This document shows, piece by piece, positions 1 through 6,577 of a stretch of DNA of 11,769 bases. The stretch lies in the NCBI GenBank assembly GCA_030040475.1, contig JASHTQ010000227.1, forward strand, positions 1 through 11,769, written 5' to 3'. The notes below the pieces were generated by a model. It was not told where the DNA came from. It searched no databases and worked only from the letters and a program-made list of their open reading frames with translations. Every line of letters starts with the position of its first letter. The first letter of the stretch is position 1. Position numbers and translations under genes: made by a program. This DNA is from Streptosporangiaceae bacterium (lineage in GTDB: Bacteria; Actinomycetota; Actinomycetes; Streptosporangiales; Streptosporangiaceae).

Positions 1-37
1 TGGCGAGACTCCGATCCCGCCGCTACCTCCGCCGCCG
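1..37. repeat. 37-bp exact direct repeat, copy 1 (at the window edge)
   Basis: The first 37 bases are identical to 852-888 in the same orientation, and the match is cut off only by the window edge. The two copies lie in different reading frames of the CHAT gene (offset 851 bp, not a multiple of 3). The internal copy encodes a sensible Gly-rich stretch followed by SPLRYGLS. The edge copy replaces the residues expected after the P-loop. Either a duplication junction or an assembly chimera would explain this. Confidence 0.9.
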
Positions 38-1637
38 TCGACGACTTCCCCGCCCCCGCGAACGCCTGAAGCAGCACCACCCGCTGTCTATCGAACGCCC
101 GGTCCAGCGCGAGCAGCGTCTCGTCCCGCCCAAAGAAACCCACTTCCGGCGCCCGCGGCAACCCCGTCAGCTCATCGGTGCTGGCCTCGTCCGCGGCACT
201 CAGCCGAACCAGAGGTGCCTGCCGCGCCCCCGATTCGACCAGCCTCAACGGCGCCGCCTCGTAAACCACCGGCACCGCCCAGTCCTGCAGGGCAACCGGC
301 ACAGCGCCGATCTGCCGGTTCGGGTCGGCCGCAAGCGCGCGCCGTGCCGCTGTCGCTGCCTCCCCGAGCGACCGCCCAGCCAGCAGATGCGCGTACAGGT
401 CCGCCACGAACTGCGCCGCAGTGACGACATAGACGTTGTACCGCATCGCCACCACTCCGGGCACCCCCGCGTCGGCAACCTCAGCCGCCAGCGATCCATA
501 CGCGCGGATCCGCGAGTGAACGTCCTCCTTAGGCGCCGCCCCCGTCGGGCCAGCTACAGCCCCTCCCGGCCCAGCCTTACCTGCTCGGCTATCCTGAGCC
601 TCCGCAGTCGGCCCGCCCTGCTCGGCCGCTCCGCGATCCTCGATCGACGCATCGGGCTGTGGCGACGCTTCGGTGTAGGCCGAACGGCACGCGTTCAGCA
701 CCAGCACCGGCACCCCGGTCGAGGCCAGCAGCCGGCCAAGCGTCGGCCCGCCGACGAGCTGCTGGTTCGCCATACCGTCAGGATCCTCGAAGATCAGGTA
801 CCCGTGCTCTCCGGCCCGCACCGGCCCGGCCACCGACAGCCCGTACCGAAGTGGCGAGACTCCGATCCCGCCGCTACCTCCGCCGCCGATCGCGCCGTCC
901 ACGTCCTGTCTTAGCTCTGTCACGTCGAGATACGTGCCGTGCCCGTCAAAATGCACGGCGTGGTAAGGCCGTCCCACTGCCGCTGCCTCGTGCAGCACCC
1001 GATCCAGCCGAGCGAACGTGGCCGGCCGTAGCACGTCCAGGTCTAGGCCCTCCATCCCGGCCCCGCCGCTGCGTGCCAATTGCCCCGCCACCGACCGGAA
1101 GGGCACGTCCTCGTCTCGCCCCGGCCGACAGATAACCAGCAGCACCCGCAGCCGGTCCCCGCCCGCATCCGGCAGCCTCACCCTGGGGGCAGCCTGCAGG
1201 TGCGTCCGAACGAACACTCCTGCATCCAGCGCCAGCGTCACCTCGGAGCCTGGATCGCACAGCACCTCCCACGGCAGGCCAGGAACCTCGCTTGGGTCCG
1301 TGTCCACCTCGACCCGGACCTGCCCGAGCCGGGCCCGCGCCAGCGTCCAGATCCCGATCGCATCCGTCCCGGCGAATACCTTGGCGAACAGCCCGCTGCC
1401 GGTCTCAGCCAGCACGGATTCGGCTTCCACCGCCATCTGCGGTGCCGGGTCCGCCGGGAACTCCGGATACTCCTCCAGGTACCAACGGACCTTCTCCGCG
1501 TCCGCCGCGCTTAACTGATAGGCGAACGGCGAGACCGCCACCTGCCGGACAGGGCCGTCCTGCCAGGACACCTCGACCCGCCGCCCGCCACCGCCGGTTG
1601 GCACGTCGTTGAACCGCAGCACCGGTGTGTCAGCCAT
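1..1637 (-). CDS. CHAT-domain caspase-like protease fused to a STAND/NB-ARC-type ATPase (partial, C-terminus beyond left edge)
   Basis: 545 codons are visible from an ATG at 1637, preceded by a GGGGGTGAGG ribosome site; the gene leaves the window at base 1. Residues 1-150 form the N-terminal region usual in these proteins. Residues about 175-430 are a CHAT (caspase-like) domain. The catalytic His is H233 in HFDGHG and the catalytic Cys is C317 in VLNACRS. A Gly/Ala/Pro-rich, probably disordered insert (about 322-371) follows the Cys, and the CHAT fold resumes at RAYGSLAAEVADAGVPGVVAMRY. A linker leads to GFFGRDE (500-506) and a P-loop, FAGAGKSS, with K531. The first Gly of the classical P-loop is Ala (A525). 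Family knowledge: CHAT-NTPase proteins are regulated proteases, often with C-terminal repeats. The kinase gene lies 27 bp upstream on the same strand, so co-transcription is likely. The last 12 or so residues look foreign (see the 37-bp repeat). Substrate is unknown. Confidence 0.88.
   Translation of the reverse strand, partial: MADTPVLRFNDVPTGGGGRRVEVSWQDGPVRQVAVSPFAYQLSAADAEKVRWYLEEYPEFPADPAPQMAVEAESVLAETGSGLFAKVFAGTDAIGIWTLARARLGQVRVEVDTDPSEVPGLPWEVLCDPGSEVTLALDAGVFVRTHLQAAPRVRLPDAGGDRLRVLLVICRPGRDEDVPFRSVAGQLARSGGAGMEGLDLDVLRPATFARLDRVLHEAAAVGRPYHAVHFDGHGTYLDVTELRQDVDGAIGGGGSGGIGVSPLRYGLSVAGPVRAGEHGYLIFEDPDGMANQQLVGGPTLGRLLASTGVPVLVLNACRSAYTEASPQPDASIEDRGAAEQGGPTAEAQDSRAGKAGPGGAVAGPTGAAPKEDVHSRIRAYGSLAAEVADAGVPGVVAMRYNVYVVTAAQFVADLYAHLLAGRSLGEAATAARRALAADPNRQIGAVPVALQDWAVPVVYEAAPLRLVESGARQAPLVRLSAADEASTDELTGLPRAPEVGFFGRDETLLALDRAFDRQRVVLLQAFAGAGKSSTAAEVAAGSESR
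852..888. repeat. 37-bp exact direct repeat, copy 2 (inside CHAT domain)
   Basis: This is the internal partner of bases 1-37. Here the sequence encodes part of the loop after the catalytic GHG motif in a natural family context, so it is probably the original copy. Confidence 0.9.
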
Positions 1638-1664
1638 GCCTCACCCCCATAGTGGACCGAAGAC

Positions 1665-4085
1665 CTACTGGTCCGTGCCCTTGATCGAGCCCGTCAAGGT
1701 GGCGCCGGCCGGATGCGCGGAGGTGGAATAGTAGGCGACGCAGTGCAGCGCCCGGTCACCGCCGGGCCACGTGCTGGCGTCCGGGATGATGTTGGTCCAG
1801 GTGTACTGCGACTTGGAGTACGCGATCCCGACGTAGGACTGGAACGCGTTGTCGCAGGCCGTGGTGCCGGCCTTGCTGATGGCGCTGTTGCCAGGGTACG
1901 AGCCGTTCTTCGGCCAGAAGTTGTTGTTGGCGTAGAACACTTCCGCGGTGTGCCCCTGACTGCACGGCACCGCCTGGCTCAGCTTCGGCCACGGGTTATC
2001 GGTGTTGAGATCCAGGTCAGACCCGGTCAGGCAGTCCCCGACCTGCAGCTGATCCAGCAGCAGGTTCCCCGTCGTCGGCGTGGCGCTGGCGGTGGGCCTG
2101 GCCGTGGTCGGCCGCACGCTCGGGCTCGTGGTGGGGTGCGTCACCGCCGCGGCGTGACCTCCGTGCGTCGAGACGATGACCGCGGCGATGACCGCGGCCA
2201 CCACGGCGGAGATCCCGGCGACCACCAGCCACCGCGGTCCCCGCCGCCGCCCGCTCGACCCCGCGTAGGGCTGCCAGACCTGTCCGCCCGCCGACCCCCC
2301 GTACACCGGGGTGGGGCTGCCGTACCCCGGCGCCGGTGTCTGCTGACCTCCGTACACCGGCGGAGGAGTCTGCTGGGCACCATACTGCGGGGGAGTCTGC
2401 TGCCCGCCGTATCCCGCGCCCGCCGCCTGCGTGGCGCCGTATCCTGCGCCGCCGTATCCCATCGGCGGCTGCGGCGCGCCGTACCCGGGGCTCGGCGGCT
2501 GCTGGCCACCGTATCCTGCGCCGCCGTATCCGCTCGGCGGCTGCGGCGTACCGTACCCGGGACCCGGCGCCTGCTGGGCGCCGTATGACGGAGGCGGTGT
2601 CTGCGCGCCGCCATAGGGCGGCGTCGCCTGTGCTTGCCCATATCCGGGGGCCGGCGTCGCCGGCGACCCGCCGTATCCCTGGTCGGGCGCCTGCTGCGCA
2701 CCCCACGACGGAGGCGCCGGCTCCGGAGAAGGAAACGCGGGCTGAGGCCGCCACGTCGCAGCCGCCGGCTCGGGCGAAGGAGCCGGCTGCGGAGAGTCCC
2801 ACGGCAGCGGCGGCGCCGACGGCGTGGCGGCCGCCTGCGGGCTCGCCGACGCGGGAGTTGCGGGATCCTGAGACGCCGCTGATGCCGCCGCGGCAGCGGC
2901 GGCGGCCGCCCACCACGTACCGCCCTGCGACCCGGAGTCCCCGGCGCCACCAGAACTCCCGGTTCCAGCAGGACTCCCGGCCCCGCCGGCGACCCCGGAG
3001 CCCGCGGCCGCCCCTGGGTACGCCTGAGGGGAGGCCGGTCCCTGCGCGGCGATCGGCGCGGGGGTCGGCGTCCGCGATGTCTCGGTGGGCGGCGGGCTCG
3101 GGTAGCTGCCCATCCCGGGCACCGGGGGCGGGCTCACCGGGGCCGCCTGGCCGGCTCCGACCGCGCCGGCCGCGGAGGTCGGCGGATGCTGGACGACGCC
3201 GAGCGCGTAGTCGCGCTGCGCCGACGCGTTGACGAGCCAGGGCGGCAGCCAGTCGGTCAGGTCCGCGGCCGACGGGTACGCGGCCGTGAGCTCGGCAAGG
3301 AACTGGTGCGCCGTCGGCCGTCTTCTCGGGTCCCGGCCCAGGCTCTTCCTTATCAGCGGCTTGAGCTTTTCCGGCACGTTATCGCAGTTCGGCTTGGTGT
3401 GCACGACCCGGTACAGCAGCGCAGCGGTCTCGCCGGAGCCGAACGGTCCCTCGCCCCTCGACGCGAACGTGAGCACGGCCGCCAGGCTGAAGATGTCGCT
3501 TGACGGCCCGACGGTCTGGCCCTCGGCCTGCTCGGGGGACATGAACCCGGGGGAGCCGATCATCAGGCCGGTCCCGGTCAGCGAGGTGGCCTCCGCGGCC
3601 GAGGAGATGCCGAAGTCGATGATCCGCGGCCCGTCCGGGGCCAGCAGCACGTTCGAGGGCTTGAGGTCGCGGTGGATGACGCCCGCCGCGTGGATGGCGA
3701 TCAGCCCCTCCGCGAGCCCCGCGGCCAGCGCCAGCACCGACCGTTCCGTCAGCGGCCCGTGCTGCTCCACCGCCTCGGACAGCGGGACGCCCTGGACGTA
3801 GGCGGTGACCAGCCACGGGATCGGGTCGTCCAGGTTGGCGTCGACCACCTGGGCGGTGAACAGCCCGCCGACCTTGCGCGCCGAGGCGACCTCTCGGGCG
3901 AACCTGGCCCGGAAACCGGGATCCTCGGCCAGCTGCGCCCGGATAACCTTCACCGCCACCACCCGGCCGCCGGGGGAGCGGGCGAGGTAGACGCGCCCCA
4001 TTCCCCCGCTACCCAGCCGCCCGAGCAGCACGTAGGGTCCTATCCGCTGTGGATCGCCCGCCTGCAACGCAGCCAAACTGGTCAC
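1665..4085 (-). CDS. Transmembrane Ser/Thr protein kinase (PknB type) with extracytoplasmic Septum_form-like domain
   Basis: 806 aa. Residues 15-270 are a Hanks-type kinase: Gly loop GSGGMG (25-30), ATP-binding K46 in VAVK, HRDLKPSN with D140, DFG at 157-159, and SPGFMSPEQ (178-186) as the APE-equivalent. All catalytic residues are present. Residues 300-610 are a Pro/Gly/Gln/Tyr-rich linker with a nine-Ala run (393-401) and PxYG repeats. A basic patch (GRRRGPR) precedes one membrane helix (about 619-639). The outside part has a Thr/Pro-rich stalk, then at 680-785 a domain resembling Septum_form, with VGDCL, VPCSQGHTAEVF, WPGGDRALHC and four Cys (685, 708, 744, 782) that may form two disulfides. 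The start is GTG at 4085; an in-frame TGA lies five codons upstream. The poly-G lies directly against this GTG, so the TTG at codon 4, with better spacing, is an alternative. Probable first gene of an operon with the CHAT gene. Ligand and targets are unknown. Confidence 0.93.
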   Translation of the reverse strand: MTSLAALQAGDPQRIGPYVLLGRLGSGGMGRVYLARSPGGRVVAVKVIRAQLAEDPGFRARFAREVASARKVGGLFTAQVVDANLDDPIPWLVTAYVQGVPLSEAVEQHGPLTERSVLALAAGLAEGLIAIHAAGVIHRDLKPSNVLLAPDGPRIIDFGISSAAEATSLTGTGLMIGSPGFMSPEQAEGQTVGPSSDIFSLAAVLTFASRGEGPFGSGETAALLYRVVHTKPNCDNVPEKLKPLIRKSLGRDPRRRPTAHQFLAELTAAYPSAADLTDWLPPWLVNASAQRDYALGVVQHPPTSAAGAVGAGQAAPVSPPPVPGMGSYPSPPPTETSRTPTPAPIAAQGPASPQAYPGAAAGSGVAGGAGSPAGTGSSGGAGDSGSQGGTWWAAAAAAAAASAASQDPATPASASPQAAATPSAPPLPWDSPQPAPSPEPAAATWRPQPAFPSPEPAPPSWGAQQAPDQGYGGSPATPAPGYGQAQATPPYGGAQTPPPSYGAQQAPGPGYGTPQPPSGYGGAGYGGQQPPSPGYGAPQPPMGYGGAGYGATQAAGAGYGGQQTPPQYGAQQTPPPVYGGQQTPAPGYGSPTPVYGGSAGGQVWQPYAGSSGRRRGPRWLVVAGISAVVAAVIAAVIVSTHGGHAAAVTHPTTSPSVRPTTARPTASATPTTGNLLLDQLQVGDCLTGSDLDLNTDNPWPKLSQAVPCSQGHTAEVFYANNNFWPKNGSYPGNSAISKAGTTACDNAFQSYVGIAYSKSQYTWTNIIPDASTWPGGDRALHCVAYYSTSAHPAGATLTGSIKGTDQ
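2437..2580. repeat. Two imperfect 72-bp tandem repeats in the kinase linker
   Basis: Units 2437-2508 and 2509-2580 share an exact 23-bp block at the start of each (2437-2459 and 2509-2531) and are similar throughout. Each encodes 24 residues of the pattern PGYG-PQPP-GYGGAGYG in the kinase's disordered linker. The period is in frame, so copy-number change would alter linker length without breaking the protein. Confidence 0.8.
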
Positions 4086-4136
4086 CCCCCTACACGGTCA
4101 CGCATCGTGCCAGCTTGCGCTGTTTCGCCGAGTTTA

Positions 4137-4173
4137 GACATACCACAGATCCGTTCTAGGGTCAGGACCCTAG
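4137..4173 (-). promoter_or_regulatory. Candidate kinase-operon promoter with overlapping palindromic operator
   Basis: On the minus strand, CTGACC (4165-4160) and TATGTC (4142-4137) are separated by 17 bp, a fair -35/-10 pair about 50 bp upstream of the kinase GTG. A perfect inverted repeat, CTAGGGTC-AG-GACCCTAG (4156-4173), covers the -35 box, and a further half-site CTAGGGT follows at 4170-4176. This is the arrangement of a repressor operator. The cognate regulator is not in the window. Confidence 0.4.
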
Positions 4174-4303
4174 GGTAACGATCCCGCCGGCCGCGAACCG
4201 GCGTAACGAAGTGCTCCGCGGCTTTGCCCCGTATCTCCAAGATTGCCCTCGGCAAGACAAACGCGCTAGCCCTTACCCGCGCTCTCATCTACCCCGAGCA
4301 TGC

Positions 4304-4339
4304 CGCTGGCCCGGCCTCCTCGCGGTGGCCGGGCCAGCG
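4304..4339 (-). terminator. Hairpin terminator of the G1 peptidase gene
   Basis: A perfect 13-bp GC-rich stem (4304-4316 with 4327-4339; CGCTGGCCCGGCC and its complement) with a 10-nt loop begins 20 nt after the peptidase stop codon. No U-tract follows on the minus strand, as is common for actinobacterial terminators. It separates the peptidase from the kinase promoter. Confidence 0.75.
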
Positions 4340-4358
4340 TGCCGAGCGGTATCGGGAG

Positions 4359-5150
4359 TTAGTTGCTGCGCAGCCAGGTGGCGCTGAAGTTCTCCCCGCT
4401 GGTGAGCGAGGAGATCGTGTCCTTGTCGCGTCCTTCGTTGTCGACCATGATGATCTCGGTCAGCCCTCCGGCGTTGCCGATGGCGGACCCGTTGGCCTCC
4501 GAGCCGGTGAAGCTCATCGTGCCGAAGTCGGTCAGCGGCAGGATGCCGCCGCTGTTGGTGCAGCATGGGGCCTCGACGATGACCTCAGCCGAGGACCGCG
4601 CCGGGGTCGAGGTCAGGCTGGCATCGGTGGTGTGGCTCCAGCCTTCGGTGCTGTCGTCGATGTACAGGCTGAACTCCTTGCCGCTCAGCCAGGTCACCGT
4701 GGCGCTGAAGTGGTCGCCTGCCTTGACCGTGTTGTTGTAGTTCTCAGAGGGTCCCGGGTACATCTCGTACCAGGCGTAGTACTCGGCGGTGCGCCCGACG
4801 CAGTCGACTTCGCTACCCGTCTGCTCGACCGTCTCGCTGGAGTAACCGTCGATCCCGACCCAGAAGGCGGCGTACTGGTCGCCACTTGAGCACGTGCCGG
4901 CCGGCTGGACCCAGCTGGCCGAAACGCTCGTGTACGTGCCGGTCGTCCCCGCGTAACCGGACCAGTTGGTGCTCTCTGCCTCGTTGCTTAGGCCTCCGTG
5001 GACAGCTGGGCTGCTTCCTACGAGGTGAATGGGCCCGCCGGGGGTGAACCCCGCCGGACCGCTCGTGGCCGCTGACGCGCTTGTCGCGGCGAGCGCGGTG
5101 CCGACTGTCAGCGCGAGCATGGCGAACAGGACGCACCATCGTCTCAGCAT
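4359..5150 (-). CDS. Secreted G1-family (eqolisin-like) glutamic endopeptidase
   Basis: 263 aa with a signal peptide: positive MLRR, a hydrophobic core (about 7-21) and a likely cleavage after ASAA near residue 28. The mature part starts the family core at STNWSGYAG (60-68), then WVQP (80-83) and FWVGIDGYSSETVEQTG, whose Q110 matches the catalytic Gln. SAEVIVEAP (187-195) holds the catalytic Glu region (E189 or E193; which aligns cannot be settled by eye). The C-terminus ends in the family-typical FSATWLRSN. Family knowledge: G1 peptidases use a Gln/Glu dyad and act at acid pH; fungal members are the best studied, bacterial ones much less so. Four Cys in the mature protein (87, 117, 196, 197) include a vicinal pair just after the catalytic strand. 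The start is supported by AGGAG (5156-5160) five bases upstream. It is a single-gene unit ending at the hairpin at 4304-4339. Confidence 0.88.
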   Translation of the reverse strand: MLRRWCVLFAMLALTVGTALAATSASAATSGPAGFTPGGPIHLVGSSPAVHGGLSNEAESTNWSGYAGTTGTYTSVSASWVQPAGTCSSGDQYAAFWVGIDGYSSETVEQTGSEVDCVGRTAEYYAWYEMYPGPSENYNNTVKAGDHFSATVTWLSGKEFSLYIDDSTEGWSHTTDASLTSTPARSSAEVIVEAPCCTNSGGILPLTDFGTMSFTGSEANGSAIGNAGGLTEIIMVDNEGRDKDTISSLTSGENFSATWLRSN

Positions 5151-5310
5151 TCAGACTCCTTGTGTCGATCGCTAGACCCGACCAGGGGGAAAAGGCCATG
5201 GGTCGCAGGCCTCTGCCCGTTGGGGAACTTTGTGTCCTTTTGTCGGGCTAGCGGGGGGTGGCTGCGGTGAGTCGACTCTCGGTGAGCGTAACGCAACAGA
5301 ACGATTAAGA

Positions 5311-5331
5311 AAAGATCTGAATACGATCTTT
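5311..5331. repeat. AT-rich inverted repeat AAAGATC-N7-GATCTTT
   Basis: Perfect 7-bp arms (5311-5317 and 5325-5331) with a 7-nt spacer lie in an AT-rich island of an otherwise very GC-rich window, about 160-180 bp upstream of the peptidase start. It could be a regulator site for that gene; a short terminator for pspA is less likely because it lies about 285 nt past the pspA stop. Confidence 0.5.
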
Positions 5332-5543
5332 GTTGACGAGAGTTCGCGGTTGTGACGGAAGGTGATGTTCGGCTCTGCCGAACTGTGCCCGTTTCATGGC
5401 GATATCGTCGCGAAATTGTGCGTCCGCGCCCGGACGCACCCCAGGTGGAGTCCGCACCGGGCCGTCAGCCAGGCGCCGATGGTGTTGGTCTACGTCCAGC
5501 TCGGGTGGATCGTGGGCGCCCCTCTTGCCCACGGCAAGCAGGC

Positions 5544-5560
5544 GCCTGGCCAGGCCAGGC
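5544..5560 (-). terminator. Possible pspA transcript-end hairpin in CAGGC/GGCCA repeats
   Basis: GCCTGGCC-A-GGCCAGGC is a perfect 8-bp inverted repeat with a one-base centre, 54 nt downstream of the pspA stop codon. It lies in a run of short CAGGC and GGCCA repeats (5530-5582) that allow several alternative pairings. The arms can only form a hairpin by opening the innermost pairs, so the terminator role is tentative. Confidence 0.35.
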
Positions 5561-5614
5561 CAAGCAGGCCAGGCAGGCCAAGACGACCGTGACAGGTATG
5601 GCAAGCAGCGGGCC

Positions 5615-6346
5615 TCAGCTGCCGCTGGTCAGCTCCGGCGTCGAGCTCCCCGGCCCGATCTGGGCCTTGAGGGCGGCAAGCTCGCGGTCCACGTCGGCGG
5701 ACCCGCCGGCCTCGTCGAGCTCCTTCTGGATGTCGTCATCGCCGCCGCCGACGTCCTCGAGCACACCGGACTGCAGCAGCTCGTCCAGCGCCCCGGCGCG
5801 CGCCTGCATGTTGGCGATCTTGTCCTGCGCCCGCTGCAGCGCCGCGCCCGAATCGCCGAGCGTGCTCGAGATGCCCGCCACGCTCTCGTTCACCGAGGCG
5901 GTGGCGCTCGCCGCGGCGTACTGGGCCTTCAGCGTTTCCTTCTGCGTCCGGAACTGGTTGACCCGCTGCTGCAGCGCCTGCAGCGTCGCGGTGAGCTTGT
6001 CCTCTTCCTCGGTGAGCTGCTGGTGCTGCGTCTGCATGCCGTCGATCTGGGCCTGCGCCGCGGACTTGCGCTGCAGCGCCTCTCGGGCGAGGTCCTCCTT
6101 GCCGAGCGACAGCGCCGCCTTGGCCTGGTCCTGGAGGTGGTCCACCGAATGCTGGAGCTGCGCCTCCTGCAGCTCGATCTGCTTGCGCGAGGCGGCGATC
6201 GTGACCAGCGCCTGCCGGACCTTGGTGATGTGGTCGAGCATCTGCTCATAAGAGAGGTCGAGCATCTCGTCGGGCTTCTCCGCGGCGTCGAGCGCCTTGT
6301 TGGCCTTGGCCGCGAGTATGTCGTGCGCTCTTTGGAAGAGGGTCAT
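5615..6346 (-). CDS. pspA: PspA/IM30 (Vipp1) family phage-shock protein A
   Basis: 243 aa, the usual length for the family (about 220-270). The N-terminal helix MTLFQRAHDILAAKANKAL is the membrane-binding amphipathic segment. Residues 25-145 are a long heptad-rich coiled coil (MLDLSYEQMLDHITKVRQAL onward), 165-195 another helix (ALQRAQDKIANMQARAGALDELL), and 218-229 a short C-terminal helix (DVDRELAALKAQ). Family knowledge: these proteins form ESCRT-III-like oligomers that protect the cytoplasmic membrane. The Gly/Asp cluster GGGDDD (200-205) marks the flexible link before the last helix. The ATG at 6346 has AGGAG eight bases upstream. No pspB, pspC or pspF-like gene is adjacent, which is normal in actinobacteria. 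Monocistronic here and divergent from the permease; a possible ECF-type promoter lies at 6431-6453. Confidence 0.95.
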   Translation of the reverse strand: MTLFQRAHDILAAKANKALDAAEKPDEMLDLSYEQMLDHITKVRQALVTIAASRKQIELQEAQLQHSVDHLQDQAKAALSLGKEDLAREALQRKSAAQAQIDGMQTQHQQLTEEEDKLTATLQALQQRVNQFRTQKETLKAQYAAASATASVNESVAGISSTLGDSGAALQRAQDKIANMQARAGALDELLQSGVLEDVGGGDDDIQKELDEAGGSADVDRELAALKAQIGPGSSTPELTSGS

Positions 6347-6430
6347 GGCGATCTGCTCCTATTCGACGGTGAGCGGAGCTTGCCCCGAAGGCGGGCCACC
6401 CCCACAGGGGCCGCCCCGCATGCAGGCCCG

Positions 6431-6453
6431 AACGAACAGATGCTATCGCTTCC
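6431..6453 (-). promoter_or_regulatory. Candidate ECF-sigma-type promoter for pspA
   Basis: The minus strand reads GGAA (6453-6450), 15 bp, then CGTT (6434-6431), about 85 bp upstream of the pspA start. GGAA-N15/16-CGTT is the pattern of envelope-stress ECF sigma factors. Short motifs such as this occur by chance, so the call is weak. Confidence 0.3.
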
Positions 6454-6517
6454 CGCAGACCCCCGAACGGGCGCGCACCGCGACGCCACACGCAGCCACA
6501 CCCGACACGCCAGCCCC

Positions 6518-6554
6518 TTGTCAACCTTAACGATCTGATTTATCACGATATAAA
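6518..6554 (+). promoter_or_regulatory. Promoter of the permease-iminopeptidase operon
   Basis: TTGTCA (6518-6523), 17 bp, then TATCAC (6541-6546) is a reasonable sigma-70-type pair. TATAAA at 6549-6554, paired with TTAACG at 6527-6532 (16-bp spacer), is an alternative. The short inverted repeat TTTAT-CACGAT-ATAAA (6539-6554) overlaps the -10 area and may bind a regulator. The stretch is conspicuously AT-rich for this window. Confidence 0.5.
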
Positions 6555-6577
6555 GACCCCCAGATGAGGGAGGCGTC

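Larger units (their letters stand above)
5151..5614. other. 464-bp gene-free spacer between pspA and the peptidase gene
   Basis: No ORF here has protein-like composition. It contains the peptidase SD (5156-5160), a 10-bp palindrome GAGTCGACTC (5269-5278), an AT-rich patch (about 5289-5335) with the inverted repeat at 5311-5331, and CAGGC/GGCCA-rich short repeats near 5530-5582. The peptidase promoter should lie here, but I see no convincing -35/-10 pair. Confidence 0.6.

Noticed and set aside
2290..2720. Regular spaced repeats resembling a CRISPR array
   Set aside because: They are in-frame PxYG codon repeats within the kinase linker, with no constant repeat/unique spacer pattern.
2336..3232. 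298-codon plus-strand ORF (and others) opposite the kinase linker
   Set aside because: Arg/Pro/Ala-rich complement of the repetitive Pro/Gly linker; no domain, no SD.
4082..4288. 68-codon minus-strand ORF upstream of the kinase
   Set aside because: It spans the proposed promoter and palindrome and has no SD; only its last seven codons could be on the kinase mRNA.
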